A DNA stretch of 6,185 nt from Anaerolineales bacterium (lineage in GTDB: Bacteria > Chloroflexota > Anaerolineae > Anaerolineales > DRMV01): positions 1-6,185 of the forward strand of contig WFVP01000225.1 in NCBI GenBank assembly GCA_015491595.1, in the 5' to 3' direction. Under the pieces are notes generated by a model. That model was not told where the DNA came from, ran no database searches, and saw only the letters and a list, made by a program, of their open reading frames with translations. The position numbers and the translations under genes were made by a program. Below, one piece after another: positions 1-6,185 of the stretch; position 1 is the first letter of the stretch, and every line of letters starts with the position of its first letter.

Positions 1-1207
1 CATGATTTGGGTGGTGGCTGAAGTCAGCGGAGACCCCAACCTCAGCCAGCCCTATCCGTACCCCGTGGTCCTGGAGGTCATCGGCAAGGACCCCAACCTC
101 ATCATGACCAGCGAGCTCCCAACGGGCATCCGGGTGCAAATCCGGGCTCCCCAGAGCGTCTGGTCCCGACTCATCGCAGAGCGGGGCGTCCGCGCGTACA
201 TCGACCTCTCGGGGCTGGGACCGGGCACCTATTCCATCCCCATCCAGATTCGGGTCAACGCCCAACCCGTGCTGATTGAAGACTACGAACCCCGGGAGGT
301 GGAGGTCGTCCTGGAAGAGCGCATGAGCAAGACCTTCCCCGTGGAAATCGAAATCCAGGGGGAACCCGCGGTGGGTTACCAGTTCGGCGACCTGAAAATC
401 AACCCGGACAAGGTGCGCGTGGAAGGGCCGCGAAGCGCGGTGGAACGGGTGAAGACCGTGCGGGCCCGCCTCTTCGTCCAGGATTTGCGCGCCACCCTGG
501 AGCGGGTCATGGAGGTACGGGCCTACGACGAACGGGGATTGCCGGTGGAAGAGGTCACCGTGACCCCCAATCAGGTGCAGGTCACCCTGCCCGTCAAGCA
601 ACTGGGCGGATATCGCGACGTCTCCGTACGGGTGGTCCTGGAAGGCCAGCCCGCGACGGGATACCTCATCGCCAACATCGCCGTGTATCCGCCGGTGGTC
701 ACCCTGTTCTCGCCGAACCCCACCAAGGTGCTGGAGATTCCCGGTTTCGTGGAGACGGAGCCGGTGAACATCGAAGGCGTCACCGAAGATGTGGAATTAC
801 GGGTGGGTCTGAAGCTGCCGGAGGACATTCAGGTGGTGGGGGAAGACAAGGTCCTGGTGCAAATCGCCGTCCAGCCGGTGAAGACCTCCGTCACCGTGCA
901 GCTCCCCGTGGAGGTGGTGGGCCTGTCCCCCAACCACCGCGCCACCGTTTCTCCCCCCACGGTGGACGTCATCCTGCTGGGACCGGTGGTGGTGCTCAAG
1001 AACTTCAAGCCCGAGGAATCCATGCGGGCCTATGTGGACGTCACCGACCTGGAGCCGGGAACCCACACCCTGGAGGTCAAGGTGGAAGTCTTCCTGAAGG
1101 ATGTGGAAGTGAAGGCCATCCTGCCGCCTCAGGTGGAGGTCACCATCGAGGTCGGCACGCCGCTGCCCGCCACGCCGACGGGCACCGCGACCCCAAGCAC
1201 CCCATAG
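1..1207 (+). CDS. YbbR/CdaR-like repeat protein, 5'-truncated by window edge
   Basis: The visible 401 residues (counted from the Met codon at base 2) are almost entirely beta-rich, with four YbbR-like repeats at roughly residues 18-105, 112-199, 205-293 and 296-383. Repeat 2 shows the clearest signature, a Gly-Tyr followed by a Pro-x-x-Val-x-Val-x-Gly-Pro turn near residues 125-143. Repeats 3 and 4 carry weaker versions. The opening MIWVVAEV looks like the end of an N-terminal membrane helix, so Met at base 2 is probably internal and the gene starts upstream. The tail (residues 386-401) is Thr/Pro-rich and probably unstructured. YbbR proteins such as CdaR are membrane-anchored, with the repeats outside the membrane, and in many bacteria they are encoded beside the diadenylate cyclase CdaA, whose activity they modulate. 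A cdaA gene would be expected just upstream but cannot be seen. The gene ends 22 nt before guaA and is probably cotranscribed with it. The family call is firm; the c-di-AMP role is inference. Confidence 0.85.
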   Translation, partial: MIWVVAEVSGDPNLSQPYPYPVVLEVIGKDPNLIMTSELPTGIRVQIRAPQSVWSRLIAERGVRAYIDLSGLGPGTYSIPIQIRVNAQPVLIEDYEPREVEVVLEERMSKTFPVEIEIQGEPAVGYQFGDLKINPDKVRVEGPRSAVERVKTVRARLFVQDLRATLERVMEVRAYDERGLPVEEVTVTPNQVQVTLPVKQLGGYRDVSVRVVLEGQPATGYLIANIAVYPPVVTLFSPNPTKVLEIPGFVETEPVNIEGVTEDVELRVGLKLPEDIQVVGEDKVLVQIAVQPVKTSVTVQLPVEVVGLSPNHRATVSPPTVDVILLGPVVVLKNFKPEESMRAYVDVTDLEPGTHTLEVKVEVFLKDVEVKAILPPQVEVTIEVGTPLPATPTGTATPSTP

Positions 1208-1229
1208 CCCCCATGCGAGGACGTTCGGT

Positions 1230-2792
1230 ATGGAACAGACCCAAGGCCTGGTGGTGTTGGACTTCGGCGGACAGTATGCCCAACTCATTGCCCGGCGCCT
1301 GCGGGAGCAGGGCGTCTACGCCGAGCTCTTCCCCTGGGACGCGGCTCCGGACGAGGTGATGGCCCTGCAACCCCGCGGGTTCGTGCTCTCCGGCGGACCG
1401 GCTTCCGTATACGAGCCCGGCGCGCCCCGGATTCCCGAATACGTCTTCCAGAGCGGCCTCCCTATTCTGGGGATTTGTTATGGCCTGCAGGCCCTGGTGC
1501 ATCAACTGGGTGGCCAGGTGGCGCCCGCGCCCCGGCGGGAATACGGCCTGGCCTGGCTGGAGGTCCCCCGAGAGAACCCCCTCATTCCTCCGGGACGTCA
1601 CCAGGTCTGGATGTCCCACGGCGACCGGGTCGAGGTTATCCCTTCCGGATTCCAGGTCCTGGGCTCGACAGAACACAGCCCCTACGCCGCCATCGGGGAC
1701 GTGGAGCGGGGGTACTATGGCGTGCAATTTCACCCCGAAGTCCAGCACACCCCCATCGGCCCGGACATCCTCCGCCGTTTCGCCGTGCATGTATGTGGCG
1801 TGACCGCCAACTGGCATCCCGGGAACTGGATTCCCCGGCTGGTTGACGAAATTCGTCAAAAAGTGGGCCGGGAACGGGTGCTGGCCGCGGTCAGCGGAGG
1901 GGTGGATTCCACTGTAGCCGCGGCCCTTGTGCATCGGGCCGTGGGGGACCAACTCATCGCGGTCTTTGTGGACACCGGCCTGCTGCGCAAAGGTGAACGG
2001 GAACTGGTGGAAAGGGTCTTGCGGGACGTTCTGGGCGTGCCCCTGCGGGTCGTGGATGCCTCGCAAGAATTCCTGAACGCCCTACGGGGCGTCACCGACC
2101 CCGAAGAGAAACGGCGTATTGTCGGGGAGACCTTCATCCGGGTGTTCGAGCAGGAGGCGCGCGCGGTGGGGCATCCGCCTTTCCTGGTGCAGGGAACGAT
2201 TTACCCCGACGTCATCGAGTCCCGGGCACCGGAACGACGCCATGCCGCCCGCATCAAAACCCATCACAATGTGGGCGGGCTTCCGCCGGACATGCGCTTC
2301 ACCCTGGTGGAGCCCTTGCGGTACTTTTTCAAGGACGAAGTGCGCCGCCTGGGCCTGGCCCTGGGCCTCCCGGAAGAACTCGTCTGGCGACAACCCTTCC
2401 CCGGACCGGGACTGGCCGTGCGATGCCTGGGCGAGGTGACCCCAGAACGCCTGACCGTGCTGCGAGAGGCCGACGCCATCTTTCGCGAAGAGTTGCGCCG
2501 CGCGGGTTACCTGGGTCCTCCTCGCCGCAAGGGGCCCCAACCCGTCTCTCAGGCCTTCGCGGTGCTGCTCCCCGTGCGCGCGGTGGGCGTCATGGGCGAC
2601 CAGCGCACCTATGAAGAGGTGGTCGCGCTCCGGGCCGTGGTCACCGAGGACTTCATGACCGCGGACTGGGCGCCCCTGCCCCACGAACTGCTGGCGCGTG
2701 TAGCCTCCCGCATCGTGAATGAAGTGCCCGGTGTGAATCGCGTGGTGTACGATATTACGACGAAACCCCCGGGAACCATTGAATGGGAATGA
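1230..2792 (+). CDS. guaA: GMP synthase (glutamine-hydrolysing)
   Basis: This enzyme converts XMP to GMP using ATP and ammonia from glutamine, the last step of guanine nucleotide synthesis in the cytoplasm. The protein has 520 residues, the usual bacterial length. The N-terminal class I glutaminase (about 6-190) has the nucleophile Cys83 in GICYGLQAL and His168/Glu170 in GVQFHPEV. The ATP-pyrophosphatase domain begins near 200 with the P-loop SGGVDS at 222-227, and continues with YPDVIES (325-331) and [13 protein letters not shown] (343-355). The dimerisation domain carries [16 protein letters not shown] (387-402) and ends in the family-typical KPPGTIEWE. No key residue is missing. The ATG at 1230 is chosen because the glutaminase motif begins right after it and GAGGA (1217-1221) lies 8 nt upstream. 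It sits 22 nt after the YbbR-like gene and 36 nt before hisH, so an operon is likely. I see no riboswitch in the short upstream gap. Confidence 0.98.
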   Translation: MEQTQGLVVLDFGGQYAQLIARRLREQGVYAELFPWDAAPDEVMALQPRGFVLSGGPASVYEPGAPRIPEYVFQSGLPILGICYGLQALVHQLGGQVAPAPRREYGLAWLEVPRENPLIPPGRHQVWMSHGDRVEVIPSGFQVLGSTEHSPYAAIGDVERGYYGVQFHPEVQHTPIGPDILRRFAVHVCGVTANWHPGNWIPRLVDEIRQKVGRERVLAAVSGGVDSTVAAALVHRAVGDQLIAVFVDTGLLRKGERELVERVLRDVLGVPLRVVDASQEFLNALRGVTDPEEKRRIVGETFIRVFEQEARAVGHPPFLVQGTIYPDVIESRAPERRHAARIKTHHNVGGLPPDMRFTLVEPLRYFFKDEVRRLGLALGLPEELVWRQPFPGPGLAVRCLGEVTPERLTVLREADAIFREELRRAGYLGPPRRKGPQPVSQAFAVLLPVRAVGVMGDQRTYEEVVALRAVVTEDFMTADWAPLPHELLARVASRIVNEVPGVNRVVYDITTKPPGTIEWE

Positions 2793-2828
2793 AAGGGGCC
2801 GAATCTTCCAAGCGCAGGAGCCGTCAAG

Positions 2829-3452
2829 ATGAACGAAGTGGTGCTGATTGATGCCGGCGTGGGGAACCTGCACTCGGTGCACAAAGCCCTGGAGAAGGTG
2901 GGTGCCCGGGTGCATCGCACCCAGGACCCCGAGGTCGTGCGCCGGGCCTCCAAAATGGTGCTTCCCGGCGTGGGGGCCTTTGGCGATTTTATGGCGGGCC
3001 TCCGAAAGCACGGCCTGGAGGAAGCGGTTCGCGAGGCCCTGGCCCGCGGCGTGCCCCTATTGGGCATTTGCGTGGGCATGCAGGCCTTGTTCGAGGTGAG
3101 TTACGAACTGGGCACCCACGCGGGGTTAGGCCTGCTGCCGGGAGAGGTGCGCCGCTTTCCCGACCAACCCGGCTTGAAAGTCCCCCACACCGGCTGGAAC
3201 CAAATCTGGATTCGCAAAACATCTCCCCTGCTGACCGGCATCCCCTCCGGCGCGTACGTGTACTTCAACCACAGTTACTACTGCGTGCCCGCTTCGGATG
3301 CTCCTGTGGTGGCCGAAACGGATTACGGTCTTCGATACGCCAGCATCGTCCAGAAAGACCATATCTTTGGCGTGCAGTTCCATCCTGAAAAGAGCCAGCG
3401 GGTGGGACTTCAAATCCTGGCCAACTTTGTGGAACGAATCACAGGGGTATAA
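2829..3452 (+). CDS. hisH: Imidazole glycerol phosphate synthase, glutaminase subunit HisH
   Basis: HisH hydrolyses glutamine and passes ammonia to HisF, which converts PRFAR into imidazole glycerol phosphate and AICAR in histidine synthesis. The 207-residue length is normal for HisH. Visible motifs are IDAGVGNLHSV (7-17), the oxyanion-hole PGVGAFGDF (46-54), nucleophile Cys81 in GICVGMQAL, PHTGWNQI (119-126), YFNHSYYC (145-152) and the His185/Glu187 pair in GVQFHPEKS. The catalytic triad is complete. The start is supported by AGGAG at 2816-2820, 8 nt before the ATG. The gene is 36 nt after guaA. No hisF, hisA or other his gene is adjacent, so its partner must be elsewhere. A sugar-amidotransferase paralogue of the HisH2 type (partner of WbpG/PseA-like enzymes) is an alternative, given the NeuB-family gene next door. 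The motifs fit ordinary HisH well, so I prefer the histidine role. The stop codon overlaps a TATAAT box for the next gene. Confidence 0.92.
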   Translation: MNEVVLIDAGVGNLHSVHKALEKVGARVHRTQDPEVVRRASKMVLPGVGAFGDFMAGLRKHGLEEAVREALARGVPLLGICVGMQALFEVSYELGTHAGLGLLPGEVRRFPDQPGLKVPHTGWNQIWIRKTSPLLTGIPSGAYVYFNHSYYCVPASDAPVVAETDYGLRYASIVQKDHIFGVQFHPEKSQRVGLQILANFVERITGV

Positions 3453-3453
3453 T
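3445..3453 (+). promoter_or_regulatory. Possible -10 promoter element before the NeuB-family gene
   Basis: GGGTATAAT contains a perfect TATAAT at 3448-3453, overlapping the hisH stop codon and lying 39 nt before the ATG at 3493. In GC-rich surroundings a perfect hexamer is unexpected by chance. The same nine bases recur at 4715-4723 before another gene. No good -35 box is visible at normal spacing; the nearest candidate is TTGTGG at 3427-3432, only 15 nt upstream. Transcription would start around 3460 and give a short leader. Confidence 0.5.
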
Positions 3454-3480
3454 TCTTGCACCAACCTGAAATGTAGAAAC

Positions 3481-3487
3481 GGAGGTG
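3481..3487 (+). promoter_or_regulatory. Ribosome binding site that sets the NeuB-family start
   Basis: GGAGGTG is a strong Shine-Dalgarno sequence with 5 nt before the ATG at 3493. The reading frame stays open far upstream into hisH, giving a possible in-frame ATG at 3298. That longer start has no comparable site, and the extra residues would only be an out-of-frame reading of hisH. The site therefore fixes the start at 3493. Confidence 0.85.
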
Positions 3488-3492
3488 TCACG

Positions 3493-4581
3493 ATGCCCGC
3501 CATTCGCATTGGCAATCGCTGGGTTGGCGACGGCTATCCCACGTATTTCATCGCCGATATCGGGGCCAACCACGACGGTTCCCTGGAACGGGCCAAAATG
3601 CTCATTCGACTGGCCAAGGAAGCCGGCGCGGACGCGGTGAAGTTCCAGCACTTTCGCGCGCCGTACATCGTCTCCGACTACGGCTTCAAAGCCCTGGGCC
3701 GCCAGCTCAGCCACCAGGCCGAGTGGAAGAAATCCGTTTATGAGGTGTACGAAGAGGCCTCCCTGCCCTGGGAATGGACGCCTGTCCTCAAGGAAGAGGC
3801 CGACAAAGTGGGCATTGACTTCTTCTCCTCGCCATATGACTTCGGCGCGGTGGACCATCTGGAGCCCTATGTAGACGTGTACAAGGCGGGCTCGGGGCTC
3901 ATGTCCTGGCCGGAGTTGCTGGTTTACATGGCCAAGAAGGGCAAGCCCATCATCATGGCCACGGGCGCGGCGGACATCAGCGACGTGGCCCGGGCCGTGC
4001 GCATGGTCAAGCAGGTGAACAACCAAATCGTACTCATGCAATGCAACACCAACTATACGGGTCAGGAAGAGAACTTCGACCACATCCATCTGAATGTCCT
4101 CAAGACCTACCGCCTGATGTGGCCCGATGTGGTGCTGGGGCTTTCCGACCACACCCGGGGACTGGCCACCGTGTTGGGTGCCGTGGCCCTGGGCGCCCGG
4201 GTCATCGAGCGCCATTTCACCGACGACCCCACCCGGGAAGGCCCCGACCACAAGTTCGCCACGCCGCCGGACGAGTGGGAGCTCATGGTCAAGGAAACCC
4301 GACGCCTGGAACGGGCCCTGGGCTCCACGGACAAGTTCATCACGGACAACGAGAAGGAGACTTACATCGTCCAGCGCCGCTGCCTGCGGGCGGCCCGGGA
4401 CATCAAGGCGGGCGAAATCCTGACCCGGGAGATGATTGACATCTTGCGGCCCAACACACCCGGGGCCATCCAGCCCTGGGAAATCGACCGGGTCATCGGC
4501 ACCAAGGCCTTGCGGGACATACCCAAGGGCAAAGAGCTGCGGTGGACCGACCTGGCCGACCCCGACGCGCCCTGTCCGTAG
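3493..4581 (+). CDS. Divergent NeuB-family sialic/nonulosonic acid synthase with SAF domain
   Basis: NeuB enzymes condense phosphoenolpyruvate with an amino-sugar aldehyde to make nine-carbon sugar acids (sialic, legionaminic or pseudaminic acid). This 362-residue protein has the family layout: a TIM barrel (about 15-275) and a C-terminal SAF/antifreeze-like domain (about 296-356). Conserved landmarks are ADIGANHDG (21-29), DAVKFQ (47-52) with Lys50, YKAGSG (130-135) with Lys131, LSDHT (217-221) with His220, IERHFT (238-243) with His241, GPDHK (250-254), and Arg319-Pro320 in the SAF domain. Three positions usually glutamate differ: AEIG is ADIG (Asp22), SGE is SGL (Leu136), and NTEY is NTNY (Asn187). 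It is therefore a divergent branch, and its substrate cannot be named. No epimerase, CMP-transferase or aminotransferase gene lies beside it, and hisH precedes it by 40 nt. The family is clear; the product as sialic acid itself is unlikely to be safe. Confidence 0.88.
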   Translation: MPAIRIGNRWVGDGYPTYFIADIGANHDGSLERAKMLIRLAKEAGADAVKFQHFRAPYIVSDYGFKALGRQLSHQAEWKKSVYEVYEEASLPWEWTPVLKEEADKVGIDFFSSPYDFGAVDHLEPYVDVYKAGSGLMSWPELLVYMAKKGKPIIMATGAADISDVARAVRMVKQVNNQIVLMQCNTNYTGQEENFDHIHLNVLKTYRLMWPDVVLGLSDHTRGLATVLGAVALGARVIERHFTDDPTREGPDHKFATPPDEWELMVKETRRLERALGSTDKFITDNEKETYIVQRRCLRAARDIKAGEILTREMIDILRPNTPGAIQPWEIDRVIGTKALRDIPKGKELRWTDLADPDAPCP

Positions 4582-4622
4582 CGCCACCGGACAGGCGGCC
4601 GCGAAGCGGGAGTTGAAGACGT

Positions 4623-4684
4623 GGGATGCCCGGCGGGGACGGGGGGACGGTCGGGTCCTGTCCTCCACGTCCCCGTCCCATCCC
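4623..4684 (+). terminator. Possible GC-rich hairpin terminator after the NeuB-family gene
   Basis: GGGACGGGG (4636-4644) is exactly complementary to CCCCGTCCC (4671-4679). An outer pair, GGGAT (4623-4627) with ATCCC (4680-4684), extends the stem across a bulge on the left arm. The loop is long (about 26 nt), and no run of T follows on the + strand, so it is not a classic intrinsic terminator. Its position, about 40 nt after the stop codon and just before a promoter-like box, fits a transcription boundary. Confidence 0.35.
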
Positions 4685-4714
4685 TGGGCGACCGCAAGGG
4701 GGCTTCTCAACCTC

Positions 4715-4723
4715 GGGTATAAT
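4715..4723 (+). promoter_or_regulatory. Possible -10 promoter element before the MBL-fold/regulator pair
   Basis: GGGTATAAT with a perfect TATAAT at 4718-4723 lies 32 nt before the ATG at 4756 and is identical to the nine bases at 3445-3453. It follows the hairpin in the only long gap, a good place for a promoter. No TTGACA-like box is visible 16-18 nt upstream (the sequence there is GCAAGGG-like). It may depend on the extended -10 region or on an activator. Confidence 0.55.
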
Positions 4724-4755
4724 GCCTTTTACCCTTTGGGCGAAGGACGGCTGGC

Positions 4756-5634
4756 ATGATTGAGATTGCGTCCCGGGTGTACATCGAAGACCGCTACCCC
4801 GGACCGGTACTGGGGTTGGCAGTGCTGGCCCGTGGCATCGTGCTTATTGACGCGCCGCCCTGTCCGGATGCCGCGCAGACCTGGCAACACGCCATCCGGG
4901 CCATGAACGGCGGCTTCCCGGACCGCATTCTGGTGCTCCTGGACCATCATCCCGACCGCACCCTGGGCGCGAGCATCGTCAACGGCACCATCGTGGTCCA
5001 CGAAGCCACGGCCCAGTGGTTCCACCAACACGCCTCCTACTTCCGCCCCACCACGGAAAAGCGGGGGGAGGCGTGGGAAACCTGTCCCACTCTGCAATCG
5101 CCCCAGTGGCCCCGGCCTCATGTGGCCTTCACCGACCATCTGAGCCTGTACCTGGGGGACACCCCCGTGTATGTGCACCACCGGCCCGGCCCGGCGCCCG
5201 GAGCCAGCTGGCTGGAAATCCCCCACCTGCGGGTGCTTTTCGTAGGCGACGCGGTGGTGCTGAAGGAACCCCCCTTCCTGGCCGAAGCCGACCTGGAAGC
5301 CTGGATACAGGCCCTGGACACAATGCTGGAACAATACGGCCATTACTTCATCGTGAGCGGTCGGGAGGGCCTCATCGAACCCGAACAGGACATCCCGCGC
5401 ATGCGCCAACGCCTGGAGGAGTGGCATCAACAACTCACGGCTTGGGGCAAGGAAAAACAACCCTGGTCCAAGGTCTCCAAGCACGTGGAGAAGTGGCTGA
5501 CCGTCTGGGAGCCGGCCTCGGAACGCCAGGCCCAGATGTTCCGACAGCGTCTGCTGTACGGCGTGGGAAGCTACTACCGACGGCGGCTCCTGACCCCCAA
5601 GCGTCGGGGACGGCGAACCAAAGGGAGCGGATAA
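4756..5634 (+). CDS. Metallo-beta-lactamase-fold protein with degenerate metal site
   Basis: The 292-residue protein follows the MBL fold in order: an opening VYIEDRYPGPVLGLAVL with GIVLIDAPP (27-35), the motif-1 region LVLLDHHPDRTLGAS (59-73), IVVHEATAQWF (79-89), TDHLSLYLGD (126-135), and RVLFVGDAVV (159-168). The usual HxHxDH is read here as Asp63, His65, Asp67, Arg68, so two of the ligand histidines are lost. The usual GHTPG is GPAPG (145-149), losing another. Asp165 of the GD motif remains, and the last histidine position seems to be in SGREG (201-205). Standard zinc hydrolase activity is therefore doubtful. The end is helical and then strongly basic (273-289, with nine Arg/Lys), which might bind nucleic acid or an acidic partner. 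The start is supported by GAAGGA at 4742-4747, 8 nt upstream. The gene precedes a response regulator by 27 nt. The fold is fairly sure; the function is unknown. Confidence 0.78.
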   Translation: MIEIASRVYIEDRYPGPVLGLAVLARGIVLIDAPPCPDAAQTWQHAIRAMNGGFPDRILVLLDHHPDRTLGASIVNGTIVVHEATAQWFHQHASYFRPTTEKRGEAWETCPTLQSPQWPRPHVAFTDHLSLYLGDTPVYVHHRPGPAPGASWLEIPHLRVLFVGDAVVLKEPPFLAEADLEAWIQALDTMLEQYGHYFIVSGREGLIEPEQDIPRMRQRLEEWHQQLTAWGKEKQPWSKVSKHVEKWLTVWEPASERQAQMFRQRLLYGVGSYYRRRLLTPKRRGRRTKGSG

Positions 5635-5647
5635 GGACGTCCGACCC

Positions 5648-5653
5648 AGGGAG
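5648..5653 (+). promoter_or_regulatory. Ribosome binding site for the response regulator
   Basis: AGGGAG lies 8 nt before the ATG at 5662 and sits in the 27-nt gap after the MBL-fold gene. It supports the chosen start, which places the receiver-domain beta-strand HRILVVED directly at the N-terminus as expected. Confidence 0.65.
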
Positions 5654-5661
5654 ACAGAGGG

Positions 5662-6185
5662 ATGAGCGCCCATCGCATCCTGGTCGTGGAAGACCGGCAG
5701 GAAACCGCCCGCATGGTGAAAGAAATCATCGAGAAACACTTCCGGGACAGCGCGGAGGTGACCACGGTGCCCTCCGCGGAAGAGGCCCTGCTGGAGGCCC
5801 TGGAGTACAATCCGGACCTTCTGGTGGTCGACCTGGGCCTGCCTGGCCTGTCGGGGGACCGGTTCATCCGCCGGTTTCGGCGCATCTGTCCCGGAACGCC
5901 CATCATCGTGATTACCGGCTGGGACCGTCGTCAGGCCAAGGGAGCCCTGCACCGCCTGGGTGTGGATGCCCTGTTGTTCAAGCCCTTCCATCCCCAGGAG
6001 CTGGTTGAGCACATCGAACGCCTGCTCCCGGGACAGGGAACCGGGTTGCTCCATCCCGAAACCCGCAAGACCCGGGCCACACAACGTTTGCAACGGGTGC
6101 TGCAGAACATCCTGCAAGAATTCCAGGCCCACGGCGTCTTGCTGCTCAACGACGAGGGCACCATTCTGAGCACCGTGGGGTCCCC
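5662..6185 (+). CDS. Response regulator receiver protein, 3'-truncated by window edge
   Basis: The frame is open from the ATG at 5662 to the window end, giving 174 residues. Residues 1-122 form a complete receiver domain: acidic pair Glu10/Asp11 in ILVVED, phospho-acceptor Asp57 in LLVVDLGLPGLSG, Thr85 in IIVITG, and Lys107 in LLFKPF. It should accept phosphate from a histidine kinase, which is not in the window. After a short linker, residues 136-174 form a helix (RLQRVLQNILQEF) and then the strand GVLLLNDEGTILSTVGS. This helix-then-strand pattern resembles a Roadblock/LC7-like or GAF-like sensory module, not a helix-turn-helix, but only its start is visible. Regulation by protein contact is thus more likely than direct DNA binding; this is inference. 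The 27-nt gap after the MBL-fold gene suggests that the two are translated from one mRNA and may act together. Confidence 0.88.
   Translation, partial: MSAHRILVVEDRQETARMVKEIIEKHFRDSAEVTTVPSAEEALLEALEYNPDLLVVDLGLPGLSGDRFIRRFRRICPGTPIIVITGWDRRQAKGALHRLGVDALLFKPFHPQELVEHIERLLPGQGTGLLHPETRKTRATQRLQRVLQNILQEFQAHGVLLLNDEGTILSTVGS

Larger units (their letters stand above)
4582..4755 (+). other. Non-coding gap with hairpin and promoter element
   Basis: I see no convincing gene in this stretch. It holds a GC-rich imperfect hairpin in its middle and a GGGTATAAT element close to the next gene. It is the longest gap in an otherwise tightly packed window and is the most likely place for one transcription unit to end and another to begin. 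Confidence 0.6.

Noticed and set aside
2..4. ATG at base 2 as the true start of the YbbR-like gene
   Set aside because: The protein would begin in the middle of what looks like a membrane helix, while family members have a full N-terminal anchor. The start is almost certainly upstream of the window.
1140..2066. Reverse-strand open frame opposite guaA
   Set aside because: guaA has all expected motifs over this stretch, and the reverse translation matches nothing I recognise.
3456..3484. TTGCAC at 3456-3461 as a -35 box for the NeuB-family gene
   Set aside because: At 17-nt spacing the sequence is ACGGAG, part of the ribosome site, with no -10-like hexamer. The TATAAT at 3448 is far better.
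3298..3492. N-terminal extension of the NeuB-family protein starting at 3298
   Set aside because: The extension is an out-of-frame reading of hisH, lacks a good ribosome site, and the strong GGAGGTG before 3493 gives the normal family N-terminus.
3439..4710. Long reverse-strand open frame opposite the NeuB-family gene
   Set aside because: The + strand encodes an unmistakable NeuB-family protein. The reverse translation is low-complexity, rich in Gly, His and Val, as expected of a GC-rich shadow.
4729..6132. Very long open frame on the reverse strand
   Set aside because: It lies opposite the MBL-fold and response-regulator genes, whose products have clear family motifs. Its translation shows no recognisable domain, and long antisense frames are common in GC-rich DNA.
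1..6185. CRISPR array, tRNA, insertion sequence or phage genes
   Set aside because: I saw no regularly spaced repeats, tRNA-like cloverleaf, transposase motif or terminal inverted repeats. The window is filled with ordinary chromosomal genes on one strand.

Overview
The window is a GC-rich bacterial segment in which all six genes lie on the + strand and are tightly packed, with strong G/C preference at third codon positions. It looks chromosomal. No mobile element, tRNA, rRNA or CRISPR array was seen. The protein style suggests Chloroflexota, probably Anaerolineae-like: a YbbR-repeat protein with a Thr/Pro-rich tail, a receiver domain joined to a possible Roadblock-like region, and GGGTATAAT-type -10 boxes. 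This taxonomic guess rests on overall resemblance, not on a marker gene.

Left part (1-3452): the 3' portion of a YbbR/CdaR-like envelope protein gene, whose 5' end lies outside the window, is followed after 22 nt by guaA (GMP synthase). A further 36 nt on lies hisH (glutaminase subunit of imidazole-glycerol-phosphate synthase). The short gaps and shared strand suggest cotranscription. The promoter would lie upstream of the window. GuaA and HisH are both class I (Cys-His-Glu) glutamine amidotransferases. They sit on connected pathways, because the HisH/HisF reaction releases AICAR, which re-enters purine synthesis toward IMP and GMP. hisF is not next to hisH here.

Middle part (3445-4755): a perfect TATAAT overlapping the hisH stop codon may give a gene for a divergent NeuB-family sugar-acid synthase its own promoter. 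That enzyme has a TIM barrel plus a SAF domain, and several family-typical glutamates are replaced. No other nonulosonate biosynthesis gene is in the window. A 174-nt non-coding stretch follows, with a GC-rich imperfect hairpin (possible terminator) and then a second GGGTATAAT element.

Right part (4756-6185): a metallo-beta-lactamase-fold protein with most of its metal ligands replaced and a very basic C-terminal tail. It is followed 27 nt later by a response regulator with an intact receiver domain and a non-DNA-binding-looking second region, cut off by the window edge. These two genes probably form an operon. The degenerate MBL protein paired with a regulator, and the divergent NeuB homologue, are the parts least explained by known pathways.
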